Origin: Candidatus Rhabdochlamydia sp.
Lineage (GTDB): Bacteria > Chlamydiota > Chlamydiia > Chlamydiales > Rhabdochlamydiaceae
NCBI GenBank assembly: GCA_030043495.1
Contig: JASHXO010000067.1
Coordinates: 1-8,621 of the forward strand
DNA: 8,621 nucleotides
Direction of reading: 5' to 3'
In this document: in pieces, positions 1 through 8,000 of the stretch
Layout: each line of letters starts with the position of its first letter
Numbering within the stretch: position 1 is the stretch's first letter
Program-made: the position numbers and the translations under genes
The notes under the pieces: model-generated
Database searches by the model: none
Told to the model about the DNA's origin: nothing
What the model saw: only the letters and a program-made list of their open reading frames with translations

Positions 1-1
1 C

Positions 2-856
2 AAATTAAATGATGAAAAAACAGGTCTTCTAGCTCAAGCTGCTGATTTATTAGAAAAAAGGCTCCTGGCTGAAAATGGCATTATAGACACTCTCGAAAAG
101 AGATTGACAACAGAAGAAACAGGGACTTTGGCCAGAGCTGTCGAGAGCATGAAAAAAGCTTTGGAGAAAAAGGACGGACCGCTCGACCTTCTCGATCAAA
201 GAGTCCAAAAATTACTCTCCGATTCTCTTGAGTTAATGCAGAAGAAATGCCTCGATGAAACAGATGGACTGCTTGCGCAAACTCTTGAATTGGCTAATAA
301 AAAGTTAAATGCTGAAAATGGCTTGTTCGACACTTTGTCCAAACGACTTAATGATCCAAAAGATGGGGTCATTGCCAAAGTGATCGAGACATTGAATAAT
401 AAATTATTAGAGGAAAATGGCCCCTTTGATCTCTTGCAAAAAAAGCTTCTCGATGAAAAGGATGGATTTTTGGCCAAAGCAATCGACTTGCTCAACCTCA
501 AGTTGCAGCAATCGGGCGGACCTTTGGACACTCTCCAGAAAAAACTAGTGGACAAAGACGGGATTCTCGACCAAGCGCTCAACATGCTGCAAGACAAGCT
601 TACCAACGCAGACAGAGGAATCTTGGTCCAAGCGAAGCAATATCTGTCAGAGGCTTTGAACGACGAAAAAGATGGAATTTTGGTCCAAGCGATCAATGTA
701 TTAAATCGCAAATTATATGAAAAAGATGGCCCTATCGATCGTCTCGATGTCCGATTGACCGATAAAGACACGGGGATCTTAAGCCGCGCTGCGGGCGTCC
801 TTCAAGAAAAATTAATGGCCCAAGGTGGCCTTGTCGATCAATTAGACGAAAGACTA
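2..856 (+). repeat. Tandem 33-residue (99-bp) coding repeats, alternating 19 + 14 residues
   Basis: Seen in the translation of gene A. A 19-residue unit, typified by LDEKDGFLAKAIDLLNLKL, alternates with a 14-residue unit, typified by LEENGPFDLLQKKL. About eight pairs are visible and the array continues off the left edge. Each unit has an acidic stretch, then D-G, N-G or G-G as a likely helix N-cap, then an amphipathic helix ending in K/R-L. The DNA copies have diverged at many third positions, so this is an old protein-level array rather than a recent DNA expansion. The regular alternation breaks twice: about 15 extra residues follow the second 14-mer (near 226-270), and a 14-mer is missing between two long units near 601. 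The array ends at the motif T-G-Q-A-H-P-F-L just after 856. Confidence 0.5.
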
Positions 857-3800
857 ACAGGACAAGCACACCCATTTCTTGCAAATTCACGTAAGAAGCT
901 CATCGAATTGCGTAAAGCTATTATCAATCAGGATAAAATCAATATTCAAAAAGTCAGCAGAGAATTACAACAGCTTCTCGAACAACTGACAGCGCAAATA
1001 GCACTTGTCTTCAATAAAAAACCGCTTGAGCATGGAGATCAACTCTTACTGAATCAATTAAAAATGCAACTTCCCAATTTCTACAGCAGCACTCCCCCCG
1101 ATCAAGGCGCCATGCTTGTTGCCGTCGAGGCCGCACTGGCTGCTGTTAACCGTTATTATGGAAGCTACGAAGGAATTGCTGCAAGGACTGCCACAATTTT
1201 ACAAGATACTATTTCCGATGCGATCGAACCCCTTCTCACGCGTGTTGAGAACATACCGAAGAAAATGGTCGCTAACCTGCTAGGAATACCCCAAACTACA
1301 CCAAATACAGAGAATGGAGCATCCGTTTCCCAGTTTCTCGATACGGGAGGATCCATCCTTAAAAACATCCTCGAAAAAGGCGCCCAGGCTGTTTCCAAGC
1401 AAGCCCTTTCCTCATTTGGAAGTTTGCTTGCTTTCGGGATCCAACAGGCTCTAAGCAAAATGGACGACACTCCAGCTTTCCGCCATCCGAAAATGACATT
1501 GAATGGAATCCTTGGCACCCTCAATTCTGTCAGAGAAAACGGCAACTGGTCTGACCTTTATCAAAACCTCGTCGATGCATCTGAGGCCTTAAAACCAGTA
1601 AAAATCTATATCAACGGCTTTCGCGTCCCCAATATTGGTTCAGGAGGAGAAGTTAGAAACGCTGAAGGAATCTACTCTGATAATATGAATACCTTGCAAG
1701 AGGCGATGGACAGCGCGCCGTCAGAACCTGAAAGCCAAGATTGGAAAACACTTGCCAAAGTCGAAAAAGATAAACTTGTAGATAACACGACCAATTTTTT
1801 AACGATTAAACACATCTACGAGGATGTTTGTCAATTAAAACCTGCTGACGAACGTTTCTACATGCACCTGCTCATGAAAGCGAAAGCAAAAGGCGCTAAT
1901 GCAAATTCTGAATTAAAAAAACTCTTTTTCGAAGAACTTGAGAAAAGTAAAGTCAGCTTCGTGACTAGACTCTATGCTAAAATTCAGTATTTCTTTTACA
2001 GCAACATCGCCAAACGTTATATCGCTAAGGCAAGCACTATCTATTTCGACGAGATTTTTAACTACATCGAACAGCATAAAGTAGAAAACTTCGATACGTT
2101 GCGTAATCAGATCACGACTAACTTTACACGTTATCTGACGATTTTAGGAGGCGCATACGAAAATGTTTCCCAAAACCGCTCCCCAACAGGAACTCTCAAT
2201 GAAATGTTGCAGCAGGAACTGGAAAAGAAAGACTCTAATTTGGGATTTGATACAAAAGAGCTCTATGTAGAATTTGCGCAAACAGTCCTGCGAAAAACAT
2301 TGGGATCAGGATTATTAGGTTGGCTAGGTAAGAAATTCATCGGCAATCCAGAGGAGATCGTTCGTTCCATCATCGACAAGTCCTTAGGATCGATTCAAGA
2401 CGCCCATGGTTATACCCATGCGTTAAATAGCGTTATCCGTGAACAACTAGAAGAAATCTGGAAATTATTGCAGGCTGATTATGCACTTCAACAAAACAGC
2501 TCGACGACAGAAACTCCTGAACTTTCGGATCTGAAAAAAAATGAATTAGAAGGACTGGTTAAAAATCTATTCGAAATATTAGGGAAATCAAAGTGCCGAA
2601 CAAAGGACGAACTGCGCGATTTGATCAAAGGCAAGCTCTTGAGTGCAAAAATCAACCAAGCGATTGACGATTTATTCATCGAAGAGATCATTGCTAAGGT
2701 CACCAACATTCTCGCCCTCAGCGTCCAATCTCTTGTGAAAGAGGACCAGCTGCAAAAGCTCACTTATAAATTTGCCAACCTGGTCAACCGTACCTTTGAA
2801 GTCGGCGAAGAAGTCTCATTGCAACAAATGCAAGAAGAAGAACGCAAAATTGCAAAGTTGAGCGGCCAAATTCTGCGGCTAGCTGTCAATACTGCTGTAG
2901 AAGAGAAATTCGATTTCACAGGCAAAAAACAGCAAAAGGAAACCAACCGCTTTATCAGCGACCTGCACAACCGTTCTACACGATTTTTCACATCAACACG
3001 CCAAGATTTAACCGCTCTGGCAACGATGGACTTCGGCTCTCTAGAAGGCAAGAACAAAATCAACAAGATTACCGAAGAAACGCTTGCTTACGAATCCGAG
3101 TGCTATGAGTCGAGTTTCCAAGCTAAAAGCTCTAAAGTCAATTCTGACAACAAAGATGAAATCGGTGAGCGTTATTTAGGAATTGCTCAGCAATCGCAAT
3201 CTCTTGTTCAGGCCGTCACTCAATTAAAACAACATTCTAAAACATTGGAAAATCTCCAGACTGTTGTTCCTCATCTGAATCAAATTAAAACGATTGCGTC
3301 AGCAATTCCGCTACGCCTCTTCCATCCGGGAGGGCCATCGAATGAAGACCTCGCTTTCTGCGAAAACCAACTGGCTATCCTTGACACACATTTAGAAGAA
3401 TTGAAGAAGATGCGTTGGTCTACTGCGCTTGCTGAACAAATCGCAGCCCAAACTCGCATTTTTGCAACGATCATTATCGATTTGAAAAAAGCGATTAAAA
3501 CAAATTTCTTCTGTGTCGCTCAATCACAACCAAATCCTCTCCTTGAACAAATCGCAAATGAAAAGAAACAGTCTTTAGGATCGATCGGTGAAAATACACC
3601 TCTAAAAAATAAATTGGTAATGTTCAAACAAGAAGTATTAAATGCATTTGATGATGTCTATCGCCCACAGCTTTTAATGAAACTACGAAACATTGAAGAG
3701 GCCACGATTGCGCAGCAAATCGATACTGCCCAGCAGGAATTTCTTGGAATTTGCCGGCAAGCAATGACTCAAGTGAATTCTTCCATTGCAGCTCACCGAG

Positions 3801-4171
3801 GTAATTATTATCAGGCCTATCAACTTATGATCAATGCGATCAATGAGACACATCTTCTTGAGCCTAATCAGGATGAAACAGCGAGAAGAGGAATTAGAGA
3901 ATCTATCGCCCTTGCCCAACAACATCTACAGTCTCTTGCAACCTGGGAAGAGCAACACATTCAACTTGTTCCTTATATCAACTTCTCAATTGTCGATATG
4001 AAAGGATTACAAGATTGGGCTTCAGGGCTGGTCTGCGACCGCGTCCGGGAGCGATTGGACGGCTTTATGGGCTTCTTGAAACGAGAAGAAACCTATCGCT
4101 ATGGTCTGCTCAATCACCTATTCTTGGTTCCTTACGTTCAAGCAACACGGGCGCCTAAGAAGCTGTACTAA
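2..4171 (+). CDS. Giant repeat-containing helical protein A (5'-partial), function unknown
   Basis: The frame is open from base 2 to a TAA at 4169-4171, giving 1389 visible residues. The first in-frame start-like codon is a TTG at 104, but it lies inside a run of repeats that already fills bases 2-103, so the real start is upstream of the window. Visible residues 1-285 are tandem 19+14-residue helical repeats rich in K, E, D and L with D-G or N-G before each helix. The remainder is non-repetitive, predicted by eye to be largely alpha-helical, with no obvious transmembrane span or enzymatic motif. Blocks shared with gene B occur near residues 445 (FLD), 516-543 (W...Y-x-x-G-x-R-x-P), 970 (KFDFT) and 1116 (DLAFC), which makes the two genes paralogues. 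The last codons (KKLY-stop) lie partly within an inserted inverted-repeat element, so the C-terminus is probably not ancestral. I do not recognise a named family. A coiled or amphipathic structural or secreted protein is possible. The coding call is very secure; function is unknown. Confidence 0.95.
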   Translation, partial: KLNDEKTGLLAQAADLLEKRLLAENGIIDTLEKRLTTEETGTLARAVESMKKALEKKDGPLDLLDQRVQKLLSDSLELMQKKCLDETDGLLAQTLELANKKLNAENGLFDTLSKRLNDPKDGVIAKVIETLNNKLLEENGPFDLLQKKLLDEKDGFLAKAIDLLNLKLQQSGGPLDTLQKKLVDKDGILDQALNMLQDKLTNADRGILVQAKQYLSEALNDEKDGILVQAINVLNRKLYEKDGPIDRLDVRLTDKDTGILSRAAGVLQEKLMAQGGLVDQLDERLTGQAHPFLANSRKKLIELRKAIINQDKINIQKVSRELQQLLEQLTAQIALVFNKKPLEHGDQLLLNQLKMQLPNFYSSTPPDQGAMLVAVEAALAAVNRYYGSYEGIAARTATILQDTISDAIEPLLTRVENIPKKMVANLLGIPQTTPNTENGASVSQFLDTGGSILKNILEKGAQAVSKQALSSFGSLLAFGIQQALSKMDDTPAFRHPKMTLNGILGTLNSVRENGNWSDLYQNLVDASEALKPVKIYINGFRVPNIGSGGEVRNAEGIYSDNMNTLQEAMDSAPSEPESQDWKTLAKVEKDKLVDNTTNFLTIKHIYEDVCQLKPADERFYMHLLMKAKAKGANANSELKKLFFEELEKSKVSFVTRLYAKIQYFFYSNIAKRYIAKASTIYFDEIFNYIEQHKVENFDTLRNQITTNFTRYLTILGGAYENVSQNRSPTGTLNEMLQQELEKKDSNLGFDTKELYVEFAQTVLRKTLGSGLLGWLGKKFIGNPEEIVRSIIDKSLGSIQDAHGYTHALNSVIREQLEEIWKLLQADYALQQNSSTTETPELSDLKKNELEGLVKNLFEILGKSKCRTKDELRDLIKGKLLSAKINQAIDDLFIEEIIAKVTNILALSVQSLVKEDQLQKLTYKFANLVNRTFEVGEEVSLQQMQEEERKIAKLSGQILRLAVNTAVEEKFDFTGKKQQKETNRFISDLHNRSTRFFTSTRQDLTALATMDFGSLEGKNKINKITEETLAYESECYESSFQAKSSKVNSDNKDEIGERYLGIAQQSQSLVQAVTQLKQHSKTLENLQTVVPHLNQIKTIASAIPLRLFHPGGPSNEDLAFCENQLAILDTHLEELKKMRWSTALAEQIAAQTRIFATIIIDLKKAIKTNFFCVAQSQPNPLLEQIANEKKQSLGSIGENTPLKNKLVMFKQEVLNAFDDVYRPQLLMKLRNIEEATIAQQIDTAQQEFLGICRQAMTQVNSSIAAHRGNYYQAYQLMINAINETHLLEPNQDETARRGIRESIALAQQHLQSLATWEEQHIQLVPYINFSIVDMKGLQDWASGLVCDRVRERLDGFMGFLKREETYRYGLLNHLFLVPYVQATRAPKKLY

Positions 4172-4176
4172 AACCT
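4159..4176 (+). repeat. Left terminal inverted repeat of the putative MITE
   Basis: Eighteen bases, gaagctgtactaaaacct, exactly complementary to 4268-4285. This arm supplies the last residues and the TAA stop (4169-4171) of gene A. The pairing extends one base further outward (4158 with 4286), which is expected if the flanking TAA is a target duplication with a chance match. Confidence 0.9.
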
Positions 4177-4267
4177 GCTTTCGAAAGAGGCCTAATATCG
4201 GGATGCTGATATTGTCGAGGAAGTCCGATTGAAAGAAAACGAAAAGATCCATTAAATATTTGAAATG

Positions 4268-4285
4268 AGGTTTTAGTACAGCTTC
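4268..4285 (-). repeat. Right terminal inverted repeat of the putative MITE
   Basis: Eighteen bases, aggttttagtacagcttc, the exact reverse complement of 4159-4176. It ends 9 bp before the mazG stop codon, so mazG itself is not interrupted. Confidence 0.9.
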
Positions 4286-4294
4286 TAAGAAGGC

Positions 4295-4930
4295 TTAAAC
4301 ATTTTCTTGCTTACGAAAAGTATCTTCAATGCGGGCCAGAGAACGACGAAAGGCGCTTTCAGCATCGATTCCATTTTCCTCAGCTTGCTGAACAAGTTTT
4401 AACAGTTCGTCGCCGATTTGCTTTTCTGAAGCAGGACCAGCTGCTTCTCCAAGGAGGCCAGATCCCGACCGCAGGATCCGTCTTAAGATTTTTTGCGCCC
4501 GGATCAATGTGGGAAGAGTGGGAGGAAGTCCGTCCAAGACGCTTTGCTGTTTGGCTGCTTCTTTTTTTTCCTCGGCTTTAATCTTTTCCCAGTTTTTCAC
4601 AACATCATCTGCATCTTCGACTTTCACTTCTCCAAATACATGCGGATGCCGGCGAACCAGTTTTTCTTTGATCGTTGTCACAATCTCCTCAATGGAAAAC
4701 CGTCCACTCTTTTCAGCTAATTTCCCATAAAAGACAATTGTGCAGAGCAAATCTCCAAGCTCTTCAATCATTTTGCGATCATCATCAGCATCGACCGCTT
4801 CGATCACCTCATGGGCCTCTTCCAATACATAGGGCTGCAAACTTAAAAATGTCTGCTTCTGGTCCCAAGGACATCCATTGGGCCCAAGCAATTTCTCAGC
4901 GATATGAAGTAATGAATCAAATTGGTCCAT
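4295..4930 (-). CDS. mazG: MazG-family nucleoside triphosphate pyrophosphohydrolase
   Basis: Predicted to hydrolyse (d)NTPs to NMP and pyrophosphate in the cytoplasm, as known for MazG, a housecleaning enzyme linked to nucleotide-pool and stress control. I start it at the ATG at 4928-4930 (211 aa) because MDQFDSLLHIAEKL aligns with the usual family N-terminus; the frame extends upstream to a TTG at 5017, but that extension has no family look. Seen: C-P-W-D at residues 20-23, the metal-binding E-E-x-x-E at 37-41, E-L-G-D at 57-60, R-R-H-P-H-V-F at 93-99, N-W-E-x-I-K at 113-118 and the L-P-x-L-x-R-A-Q-K stretch near 139-147. E. coli MazG has about 263 residues and two MazG domains. Here the second domain is shortened: its E-E-x-x-E helix is missing and the expected E-x-x-D reads Q-I-G-D at 171-174. 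No good Shine-Dalgarno is visible. It is convergent with gene A and divergent from gene B. Confidence 0.95.
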   Translation of the reverse strand: MDQFDSLLHIAEKLLGPNGCPWDQKQTFLSLQPYVLEEAHEVIEAVDADDDRKMIEELGDLLCTIVFYGKLAEKSGRFSIEEIVTTIKEKLVRRHPHVFGEVKVEDADDVVKNWEKIKAEEKKEAAKQQSVLDGLPPTLPTLIRAQKILRRILRSGSGLLGEAAGPASEKQIGDELLKLVQQAEENGIDAESAFRRSLARIEDTFRKQENV

Positions 4931-4956
4931 AAACAAGAATGTAAATTTTTCAAATG

Positions 4957-4984
4957 ATTTTAGTGAATTGACGAGAATAAACAA
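4957..4984 (-). promoter_or_regulatory. Possible mazG promoter in the 100-bp divergent gap (4931-5030)
   Basis: On the - strand a TAAAAT (-10-like, 4957-4962) lies 16 bp downstream of a TTGTTT (weak -35-like, 4979-4984). This would place transcription start about 20 bases before the mazG ATG. On the + strand a TTGACG at 4968-4973 could serve as a -35 for gene B, but no convincing -10 sits 16-18 bp after it. The gap is AT-rich and must hold start signals for both divergent genes unless either is read from elsewhere. Evidence is consensus similarity by eye only. Confidence 0.25.
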
Positions 4985-5030
4985 AAGGGGAAAACTTTTT
5001 GCGATTTCCAATTTCAACCCATGTATTTGA

Positions 5031-8000
5031 ATGGCAACATCAACAGTATCGACAAGTACGTCAACTAATCTTGGCCAATATTTTCAGACTAATCTTCCCA
5101 ACAATCCACCCCAGCAGCAATCATCACCTAGCATATTTTCGAGGTTGTGGAGTGGGACTCAACACGTTGTCTATGCTCCTGCCAGGCATGCAACTGAAGA
5201 AGCAGCACAAGGCCTAGCCAATCGACTTTCAGAACTTTTTGCCAATAATCAAGCGGAAATCACAAATCGTGTCCGCGATGTCTTTACGCATGCCCTTCTT
5301 CGCCACTGTCCAGAAAATTATCATCAGCTGCAGCAGCTTATCCGAGCTTTCTTAAATAACCCTGCTCAAACCGATTTGGATGAAATTAAACGATTGCTGG
5401 ACGGCCTCAACGCCACTGAAATTCGCGCTTTAGCTCCTGGTATCCGCGATCAAGGGGTTGATGCTCTTATAACTTTAAGAAATTTACTCGATACCGATGT
5501 GACTGTACAACCTTCGACAAGTGTAGGAGGGTCTTCCAATTTAGTCGTAAGTACTACGGCCCGACAAAAGCTTGAAATCGCTGAAGAGATTCTTGTCGTC
5601 ATCATCGAAAATCACGAGGGGGCTTTGATCCAAACATTGAATGTTTTGACACAAAGCATGACTGATGTCAATGGACCAATCCATGTTTTGCGCCAGCAGC
5701 TCAATCATCCGCAGCATGGGATCATCTCAGAAGGCCTGGCCTCATTGAGACGCGATTTGAATGCGCGTGCACACCCTCCTTTGAGGCAAACCAACGATGC
5801 ATTAGAAGCCTATCGCGGCGCTTTGACCCATAATACAGCGTCGCCAGAACTAATACCCCTTATTCAAAACCTCCGTGAAAAACTCCAGCTGTTACTAGCC
5901 CAACGGAATCTCGTTCCGCAAATTGTCGCCAACCAATGGTTACAGTTAGAACAATTCGATCAAGAACTTAATGGCCTTTTGACCAGTCCAATAAATACCT
6001 CACATGCTCAACTAGTCGCACAAACAGATGCCCCTTTTCAAATCATCACAACCGGATTCAATGCGCAGCGCGGAATCATCGAAGAAGCAGTAGATATTTT
6101 CGTTGAAGGAATCGGCCGCGGGGTCATGCATCTGGAAACATTGCCCAACAGGATGTATCAAAACCTCTTCTCTCCACAACCTCCTGCTCCTTCACAACCT
6201 ATATCTCCATCTGGAACAACGACCCAGGCCGCCACTCAACCTGTGACAACACCAAGCGGAGGAACGACCACAGCTGTAGGGCCGGCACTTAATTTTCTAA
6301 ATTTGGGCAATATCGCCTCACAAGGAAGGCGTTTTTTGGACTCGGTTCTTAGTTCTGCAGGCGGAGCTCTCTCTCAGCAAGGAGCGAGTTCACTGGCCAC
6401 ACTTGTCCGATACACTTTTGAAAAAATCCGCGAACATATCCAAAGGACCAACGAACAACAGCACTTGCTTGGCACAATTGATCCGATGATCCAACAGCTT
6501 CAAGGCGCTATTGAACGCAGTTCCTGGGGAGAATTGATAGGCGTTTTGCAAGGTGCTTTCCAATTCATGCAAGCGCAACAAGTTTATTTGCAAGGATTGC
6601 GCTTACCGTTAAACCCTGTCAGGACAAATGTCTCCGCCATTCCTGATTTCATTCAAAATATCAACGCCCATCAGAATGTCCTCCAGCCGCCTTCGCAACG
6701 AATTCCTCAAACCATCTCAGATAAAAACATCTTGCAAAAAAGTGAGCTTTTTAAAAGCAGGTCTTCTTCCATCGGGCCAGCAAAACTTGTCTTGGAAAAA
6801 ATCTGTGGAATCAATGCCGACGATGCTCTCTATGCAGAAATTTATAAGACTTCCGATAATTCAGATAACGACCTCTTATCCATTTTCCGTCAGCGTTTAT
6901 TTGAAAAGATCGACCAGGCCGACTTAGGTTTTTTCTCGATATTTGTCAAGTGGTCAGCGAAAAGAGTTTACGATATTCTTATCCCCCTATCTTCGTTCTA
7001 TGTGAGCGCGATTTTCGATAACGTCCTTAATCTTGTCAAAAGTGGAATCAAAAATACCTCCTCTTCACAAGAATCCAAGGAAGAGTTTTTTATCAAACTG
7101 GCCCGTAATTGGTTGGCTGTCACCAGCGGCGCTTACAATCAAGTCGCCGCTGCGCCAAATTCACAGGCAAGAGATTTCAATCTCATGATGGAAGAGGCAA
7201 TCAGATCACCCGAGCGCAATGGTGGATTAAAACCCAATGAACTTTTTGCCGCCGTCGCCAAAACAGTGATCGACAGCTTTGGACCGCGCATCAAATGGAA
7301 TGAGATGATCGACCTTTATTTCAAAACACAAATTCCCACACATTCTCCTTTGCATTTTCTCAACCCCTTGGTCTCCGGCCTCAATTACTTGTGCAGCTTC
7401 ACTTTAAAAGCAATGCTCTTTGTCCCTCAATGGATCGGAAACCAAATTTTACAAGGTGGAGCAAAAATTGCACTCAGCCACACTCCTTTTTTACAGAACT
7501 ATTCGGAACAGACAATTGAATCGCTGCGCCGAAATACTCCAACGGCATATGCGACTCAACGTTTACTCTATCGGCAGTTGCAGAAAATTCTTCAGCTGCT
7601 TCAACAAAGTTTAAATGATACGGATGAAACGGCGGGCTTGCGCAGCCGAGACACAAACATCAAAAGAGTGGAGATCACTGGCCTTGTGGAATACCTCATC
7701 GAAGTCCTCAATAAAAGCCAATATCGTACTCAAGACCGCTTGAACAATTACCTGCAACATCGGTCTCCTATTAGAGACAGAGCAGGCAGAGAACTGGATG
7801 ATACGTTTATTCCCGAAGTCATGGAAACGGTCGTGATGACCCTTTCCATCGCATTAAAAGCAGTCACGCAAGAAGATGAAATGCAACAGATGCTGTACGA
7901 TGGATTGTGCATTGCCAATGATTCTTTTGATGACAAAGAACCCGTCTCAAATACTGACTTTGCTGCCATAGAAAGAGGGATCCAAGAATTGACCGATCAA

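Larger units (their letters stand above)
4159..4285. mobile_element. Putative 127-bp MITE inserted at the 3' end of gene A
   Basis: The ends are perfect 18-bp inverted repeats: gaagctgtactaaaacct at 4159-4176 and its exact reverse complement at 4268-4285. They enclose 91 bp with no ORF of note. Both outer flanks read TAA (4156-4158 and 4286-4288), a likely 3-bp target duplication. Deleting the element plus one TAA joins gene A in frame to read A-P-K-K-A-stop, with the new TAA at 4296-4298 overlapping the mazG stop (TTA at 4295-4297). This is a natural convergent gene junction. The 3-bp T-N-A target and ends starting GA-GCTGT recall some IS5-family elements, but no transposase is present and that link is inference. 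The interior contains a 10-bp palindrome at 4178-4187 and a small hairpin at 4194-4213. The alternative is a long-looped bidirectional terminator between convergent genes; the flanking repeat and clean empty site favour insertion. Confidence 0.72.

Noticed and set aside
196..771. Open frame of 191 codons on the - strand opposite the repeats
   Set aside because: It is the antisense shadow of gene A; its Ser/Phe-rich composition follows from the biased repeat codons, and it has no start context.
1165..3925. Several - strand open frames inside gene A (1165-1545, 2488-2763, 2764-3066, 3280-3474, 3683-3925)
   Set aside because: They lie fully within a long, clearly coding + strand gene and show no family features.
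4215..4231. Short GAGGAAGTCCG stretch resembling a conserved RNase P RNA segment
   Set aside because: Only a few bases match, and the 127-bp element is far too short to hold RNase P RNA.
4158..4286. Intrinsic terminator for the convergent genes
   Set aside because: The stem would have a loop of about 90 nt and there is no U-run after either arm; the TAA flanks and reconstructable empty site fit a mobile element better.
4493..4932. Three short + strand frames opposite mazG
   Set aside because: mazG on the other strand is firmly identified by its motifs; these are shadows.
5021..5068. 15-codon mini-ORF whose ATG precedes and overlaps the gene B start
   Set aside because: It has no Shine-Dalgarno and no conserved feature; too short to separate from chance, although a leader role cannot be excluded.
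4999..5217. 72-codon + strand frame over the start of gene B
   Set aside because: It overlaps gene B in another frame and would exclude the ATG of a 1197-codon frame that shows homology to gene A.
6390..7969. Short frames within gene B on both strands (6390-6593, 6628-6927, 7420-7614, 7474-7656, 7748-7969)
   Set aside because: All lie in alternative frames of gene B, which stays open across the region and aligns with gene A.
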